NCBI GenBank assembly: GCA_910585045.1
Contig: CAJUCD010000006.1
Span: 30,435-94,434, forward strand
Origin: an uncultured Bacilli bacterium
GTDB taxonomy: Bacteria > Bacillota_I > Bacilli_A > RF39 > UBA660
Direction of reading: 5' to 3'
Length of the DNA: 64,000 nucleotides
The stretch's first letter is position 1, and every line of letters begins with the position of its first letter. This document shows, piece by piece, positions 61,385-64,000 of the stretch. A program made the position numbers and the translations under genes. Under the pieces are notes generated by a model, which did not search any database, had not been told where the DNA came from, and was given only the letters and a program-made list of their open reading frames with translations.

Positions 61385-62148
61385 TGAAAGTATGTGTACT
61401 TGCTAGTGGTTCAGGGGGAAATTCCACTCTAATTCAAACAGATAAATATAACATTTTAATTGATATTGGAAAAAATAGAAAATATATTGTAGAAAAATTA
61501 GAAAGTATAGGGGTTAGTCCTGATAGTATACAATATATTTTTATTAGTCATTTACATGATGATCATATTTCAGCATTAAAAACTTTTATTAAGAAATATC
61601 AACCAACAATTGTTATTTCACAACCTATGTTTAAAGAATTAGATGCAATTCATGATTATCCTCATATTTTAATTTATGAAGATGAAGTGATATTAGATAA
61701 TTTAAAAGTTACTTGTATGCATTCTAGTCATGATGCGACAGATTCACGAAATTTCTTATTTGAAAGTGGTAAAAATTCAGTAGTGTATGTTACAGATACA
61801 GGCTATGTTAATCGCAATAATTTTAAGTATTTGTTTAATAAGGAAATATATTTGTTTGAGAGTAATCATGATATTGAAAAATTACAACATGGTCCTTATC
61901 CTGATTGGCTTAAAAAAAGAGTTTTATCTGATTATGGACATTTATCCAATAAAGCTTGCAGTGTTTATTTAACAAAATTAATTGGTGATAATACTAAAAA
62001 AATATATTTAATGCATTTATCAGAGCAAAATAATACAGAAGATTTAGCTTTGAATGAAATAAATAATGTTTTTAAAGAATATAATATTAATTTTAAAGAT
62101 ATTAAATGTGCTAAACAAAATCAAATAACAGAAGTGGTTTCAATATGA
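61384..62148 (+). CDS. walJ: MBL-fold hydrolase WalJ (YycJ)
   Basis: 254 residues. Begins MKVCVLASGSGGNSTLIQTD; metal site ISHLHDDHISAL (HxHxDH), the Asp in VYVTDTGY, and SNHDIE. WalJ coordinates division with replication in Bacilli. One-base overlap with the M23 gene and 4-base overlap with rlmH, the same neighbours as in Bacillus. Confidence 0.93.
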   Translation: MKVCVLASGSGGNSTLIQTDKYNILIDIGKNRKYIVEKLESIGVSPDSIQYIFISHLHDDHISALKTFIKKYQPTIVISQPMFKELDAIHDYPHILIYEDEVILDNLKVTCMHSSHDATDSRNFLFESGKNSVVYVTDTGYVNRNNFKYLFNKEIYLFESNHDIEKLQHGPYPDWLKKRVLSDYGHLSNKACSVYLTKLIGDNTKKIYLMHLSEQNNTEDLALNEINNVFKEYNINFKDIKCAKQNQITEVVSI

Positions 62149-62582
62149 TTAAAATAATTGTTTTGGGTAAGCTTAAAGAAGATTATTTAACTCAAATGGT
62201 TAATGATTATTTAAAAAGAACTAGTAAATATCATAAGATTAGTTTAATTGAGCTAAAAGATGAGGAAGATTTAGGTGTAGAAGCTAAAAGTATTTTTAAG
62301 CATATAGATAATAAAGATTTTGTTGTGACTTTGGAAATTGAAGGAAAAAGTTATGATAGTATAGAGTTTGCAAAATTTATAGATAATACTTTTATTAATT
62401 ATAGTACTCTTACTTTTATAATAGGTTCTTCAACAGGGCTTCATAAAAGTGTGAAAGATAGAAGTAATTTGGCTTTATCTTTTTCAAGATTAACTTTTCC
62501 TCATGGGTTGTTCCGTGCTGTTTTGTTAGAACAAATTTATAGAGCATTTAAAATTAATAATCATGAGAGTTATCATAAGTAG
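62145..62582 (+). CDS. rlmH: 23S rRNA pseudouridine1915 N3-methyltransferase
   Basis: 145 residues (family about 155-160). SPOUT fold with knot segment TFIIGSSTGLHKSV and the C-terminal LTFPHGLFRAVLLEQIYRAFKI...YHK, the RlmH signature. ATGA overlap with walJ. Confidence 0.95.
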   Translation: MIKIIVLGKLKEDYLTQMVNDYLKRTSKYHKISLIELKDEEDLGVEAKSIFKHIDNKDFVVTLEIEGKSYDSIEFAKFIDNTFINYSTLTFIIGSSTGLHKSVKDRSNLALSFSRLTFPHGLFRAVLLEQIYRAFKINNHESYHK

Positions 62583-62593
62583 GAGGTAGTTGT

Positions 62594-63253
62594 ATGATTG
62601 GAAATGATTGGGATCAAAAATTAGAAATAATATGGGAAAGTGAAGGGTTTAAAAAGTTTTATAAGGTAGTAGAACAAGAATATGCGACAAAGATTATTTT
62701 TCCACCCAAGGATAATATTTTTGAGGCATTAAAGTTGACTAGTTATGAAAATACAAGAGTGGTTATTGTTGGGCAAGATCCTTACCATGGTGAAGGAGAA
62801 GCACATGGTTTATCTTTCTCAGTTCAAAAAGGAGTTAAAGTTCCTCCTTCTTTGCAAAATATTTATAAAGAGTTATATGATGATTTAGGTATTCCTCCAA
62901 AGAGTGATGGAGATTTAACTAATTGGGCTAAAAGTGGAGTATTGCTACTTAATGCAGTTTTAACTGTTGTAAAAGATACTCCTGCTAGTCATAGAAAATT
63001 AGGATGGGAAAGACTTACTGATTATATAATTAAACAATTAAACGAAAAAGATGAGCCAGTAGTATTTATATTATGGGGTAATTTTGCAAAAGAGAAAGCT
63101 AGTTTAATTACAAATCCAAAGCATCTTATTTTATCTAGTCCTCATCCTAGTCCTTTTGCAGCTAGATATGGCTTTTTTGGTTCAAAACCATTTAGTAAAA
63201 CAAATGATTTTTTAAGAAGCAAAGGTTTAAAGGAAATAGATTGGAAATTATAA
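62594..63253 (+). CDS. ung: Uracil-DNA glycosylase
   Basis: Family 1 UDG, 219 residues. Catalytic Asp in VGQDPYHGEGEAHGLSFS, uracil-recognition WGNFAKEK, and the His loop HPSPFAARYGFFG. AGGAGG before the ATG. Removes uracil from DNA. Confidence 0.97.
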   Translation: MIGNDWDQKLEIIWESEGFKKFYKVVEQEYATKIIFPPKDNIFEALKLTSYENTRVVIVGQDPYHGEGEAHGLSFSVQKGVKVPPSLQNIYKELYDDLGIPPKSDGDLTNWAKSGVLLLNAVLTVVKDTPASHRKLGWERLTDYIIKQLNEKDEPVVFILWGNFAKEKASLITNPKHLILSSPHPSPFAARYGFFGSKPFSKTNDFLRSKGLKEIDWKL

Positions 63254-63290
63254 AAAATTCAGGATAATTTTATTATTCCTGAATTTTTTT
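63252..63290 (+). terminator. ung terminator
   Basis: 13-bp stem AAAAAATTCAGGA/TCCTGAATTTTTT with a 12-base loop and T-run. Confidence 0.9.
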
Positions 63291-63358
63291 TGTCTGTTTT
63301 TCCCAAAAGATAGTAAGTATTGCCACTGAGAAATCTATTCGAACTTAAGATAGGATAC

Positions 63359-63387
63359 TTGTCAAAAGTCTTTTTTTATGATATTAT
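63359..63387 (+). promoter_or_regulatory. Promoter of the antisense RNA
   Basis: TTGTCA, 17-base spacer, TATTAT with TGA extension. Start near 63394. The 10-base AGGATACTTG occurs at both 63352 and 63398. Confidence 0.65.
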
Positions 63388-63393
63388 GAATAT

Positions 63394-63513
63394 GTCAAGG
63401 ATACTTGCATAAAATAAAAAAAGGGAAATACATAACTTTCGCGAGTTGAGTACTTACCCGAAATTAATTGTTTAAGTACTTAATCTTATTGCAGATTGAG
63501 TACTATTTTTTTA
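63394..63513 (+). ncRNA. Predicted antisense/antitoxin RNA
   Basis: About 120 nt from the promoter at 63359-63387 to a strong terminator: 11-bp stem AGTACTTAATC/GATTGAGTACT (63475-63485 with 63494-63504) followed by T7. Its 5' region carries GGAAATAC-A-TAACT (63424-63437) and GTTGAGTACTT (63445-63455), which recur at the 5' end of the opposing transcript. Its 3' end overlaps the end of the small hydrophobic ORF on the other strand. GTTGAGTACTT can also pair with AAGTACTTAA (63474-63483), so alternative folds exist. Confidence 0.6.
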
Positions 63514-63645
63514 TACATAGAATCAGTAAAGAGACTACTAATAAAATGATAATTAATATTAGAAATGAGATTAAATCTTTTTTCTTCAAAATATCAAGCC
63601 TCTTTTCAAAAGAAAGTTGGCAAGTACTCAACAGTTAGTATTTCC
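63424..63645. repeat. Inverted pair of 25-35-bp elements at the 5' ends of two convergent transcripts
   Basis: Plus-strand copy 63424-63455: GGAAATACATAACT, 7 bases, GTTGAGTACTT. Minus-strand copy 63645-63622: GGAAATACTAACT immediately followed by GTTGAGTACTT. In RNA terms both transcripts carry the same two blocks in the same order. Confidence 0.75.
63503..63589 (-). CDS. Small hydrophobic peptide, candidate type I toxin
   Basis: 28 residues from a TTG at 63589 with AGAGG nine bases before it: MKKKDLISFLILII followed by more aliphatic residues and ending CIKK. One membrane helix bracketed by lysines. A longer in-frame TTG at 63631 would add 14 residues (starting STCQLSFEKRLD). The minus-strand promoter at 63653-63681 and an opposed RNA with shared repeats give the layout of type I toxin-antitoxin loci such as par/fst. 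The peptide is not a recognisable Fst homologue. Confidence 0.6.
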   Translation of the reverse strand: MKKKDLISFLILIIILLVVSLLILCIKK

Positions 63646-63652
63646 TAATAAA

Positions 63653-63681
63653 ATTATATAATATTAAAATTAATTTAACAA
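63653..63681 (-). promoter_or_regulatory. Promoter of the small hydrophobic peptide transcript
   Basis: Minus strand TTGTTA, 17-base spacer, TATAAT. Start near 63646, at the repeat block. Confidence 0.7.
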
Positions 63682-63720
63682 GCTAATATGACAATATTTA
63701 TAAAAATAATTTATAAATTC

Positions 63721-63893
63721 CTATCTGTTCTGCTTACTATAACGCTAACGTGTTCTATGTTAATTCGAATGGTAAGCTTAGTGGTTTAGATGTAAATTGC
63801 TTAATTGGTGTGCGTCCAGTAATTAACTTGCAAGTTGATACATAAATTTCAAATAGTAATGGTACTTTAGAGAATCCATATGTTATTTTGTAA
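63721..63893 (+). pseudogene. Second degenerate surface-protein cassette end
   Basis: The frame reads YYNANVFYVNSNGKLSGLDVN then GVRPVINLQVDT, an in-frame TAA (63843-63845), then NGTLENPYVIL and TAA. It is the C-terminal repeat-domain ending seen at 50567-51221 and has no start. It is followed by a terminator similar in sequence to the one behind the first cassette. Confidence 0.7.
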
Positions 63894-63904
63894 AATATAG
63901 AGAG

Positions 63905-63926
63905 CAGATTATCTAATCTGTTTTTT
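63905..63926 (+). terminator. Terminator after the second cassette fragment
   Basis: 6-bp stem CAGATT/AATCTG, loop ATCT, T6. Related to the hairpin at 51292-51316. Confidence 0.75.
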
Positions 63927-63945
63927 ATAATTAAAAAGCACCATA

Positions 63946-64000
63946 TTGAACTGAACCCCAAAAGTTGGACAGTTTAATTATTTAAGGATTGTAACCTGTA
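63946..64000. mobile_element. Probable IS3-family insertion sequence end (runs off the window)
   Basis: The stretch containing TGAACCCCAAAAGTTGGACAG resembles terminal inverted repeats of IS3/IS150-type elements. No transposase is visible before the window ends, so the call rests on the terminal sequence only. Confidence 0.45.

Noticed and set aside
63439..63512. Repeated GTTGAGTACTT/AAGTACTTAA blocks as a metabolite riboswitch for a downstream gene
   Set aside because: No gene follows on the plus strand; the matching block on the opposite transcript fits an antisense pair better.
63755..63961. 68-codon minus-strand frame at the window end
   Set aside because: Antisense to the cassette fragment, where the plus strand has the recognisable VRPVINL sequence.

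Overview
The window is very AT-rich DNA with dense, mostly co-oriented genes, AGGAGG-type ribosome binding sites, extended -10 promoters (TGn-TATAAT) and short intrinsic terminators that often overlap stop codons. TGA is a normal stop (for example in the 4-base ATGA overlap at 37622-37625). Genes typical of low-GC Bacillota sit beside sporulation genes from several stages: spoIIP, gpr, dacF, spoIVA, spoVID with a ysxE-like partner, a yutH-like gene and spoVIF. I infer an endospore-forming member of the Bacilli with a small AT-rich genome, perhaps one of the uncultured gut lineages near RF39 or Erysipelotrichales. The clade assignment is inference only.

Layout. 0-5.4 kb: the end of addA, lemA plus a DUF2207 membrane protein, a secreted transglutaminase-like protein and rpsT. 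5.4-9 kb: a decaying triple-repeat gene, the spore protease gpr, a small zinc-ribbon gene, and a SpoIIP homologue that has lost its active-site residues. 9-12.9 kb: murG-murB-divIB-queH. 12.9-18.7 kb: an orphan PilB-like ATPase, an rRNA methyltransferase, folate and flavin genes, and a PdaC-like deacetylase. 19.2-21.2 kb: an amidoligase/gamma-glutamylcyclotransferase pair whose promoter carries a run of ten G between -35 and -10, then rpmB. 21.3-27.5 kb: spoVID-ysxE, a structured small RNA before an HTH gene, and yutD...yutH-yutI. 28-33.8 kb: tRNA-Leu(TAA), then tRNA-Ser/fMet/Asp/Phe, an accessory stretch (NUDIX, HAD, integrase remnant, broken membrane gene, possible ADP-ribosyltransferase-like gene), dacF and tRNA-Leu(GAG). 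34-48 kb: a GntR-ABC operon with a palindromic operator, peptidase E-like/DUF5131, a Ppx-like/CYTH pair, HTH/DUF4097, pgeF, der, several HTH genes, spoVIF. 48-50.5 kb: a threonine T-box controlling an unknown gene and thrS. 50.5-53.9 kb: a degenerate surface-protein cassette, spoIVA and a lipoprotein. 54-63.3 kb: a heterodimeric ABC exporter, then rplI-dnaB-M23 peptidase-walJ-rlmH-ung.

The last 700 bases hold what looks like a type I toxin-antitoxin locus: a 28-residue hydrophobic peptide gene on the minus strand and a convergent ~120-nt RNA, with matching repeats at the 5' ends of both transcripts. A second degenerate copy of the surface-protein cassette and a probable IS3-type insertion sequence end follow.

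Strongest leads: the G10 promoter (possible phase variation of the amidoligase pair), the toxin/antisense locus at 63.4-63.7 kb, the SpoIIP pseudoenzyme, the small RNA at 23.6 kb, and the unknown gene captured under the threonine T-box.
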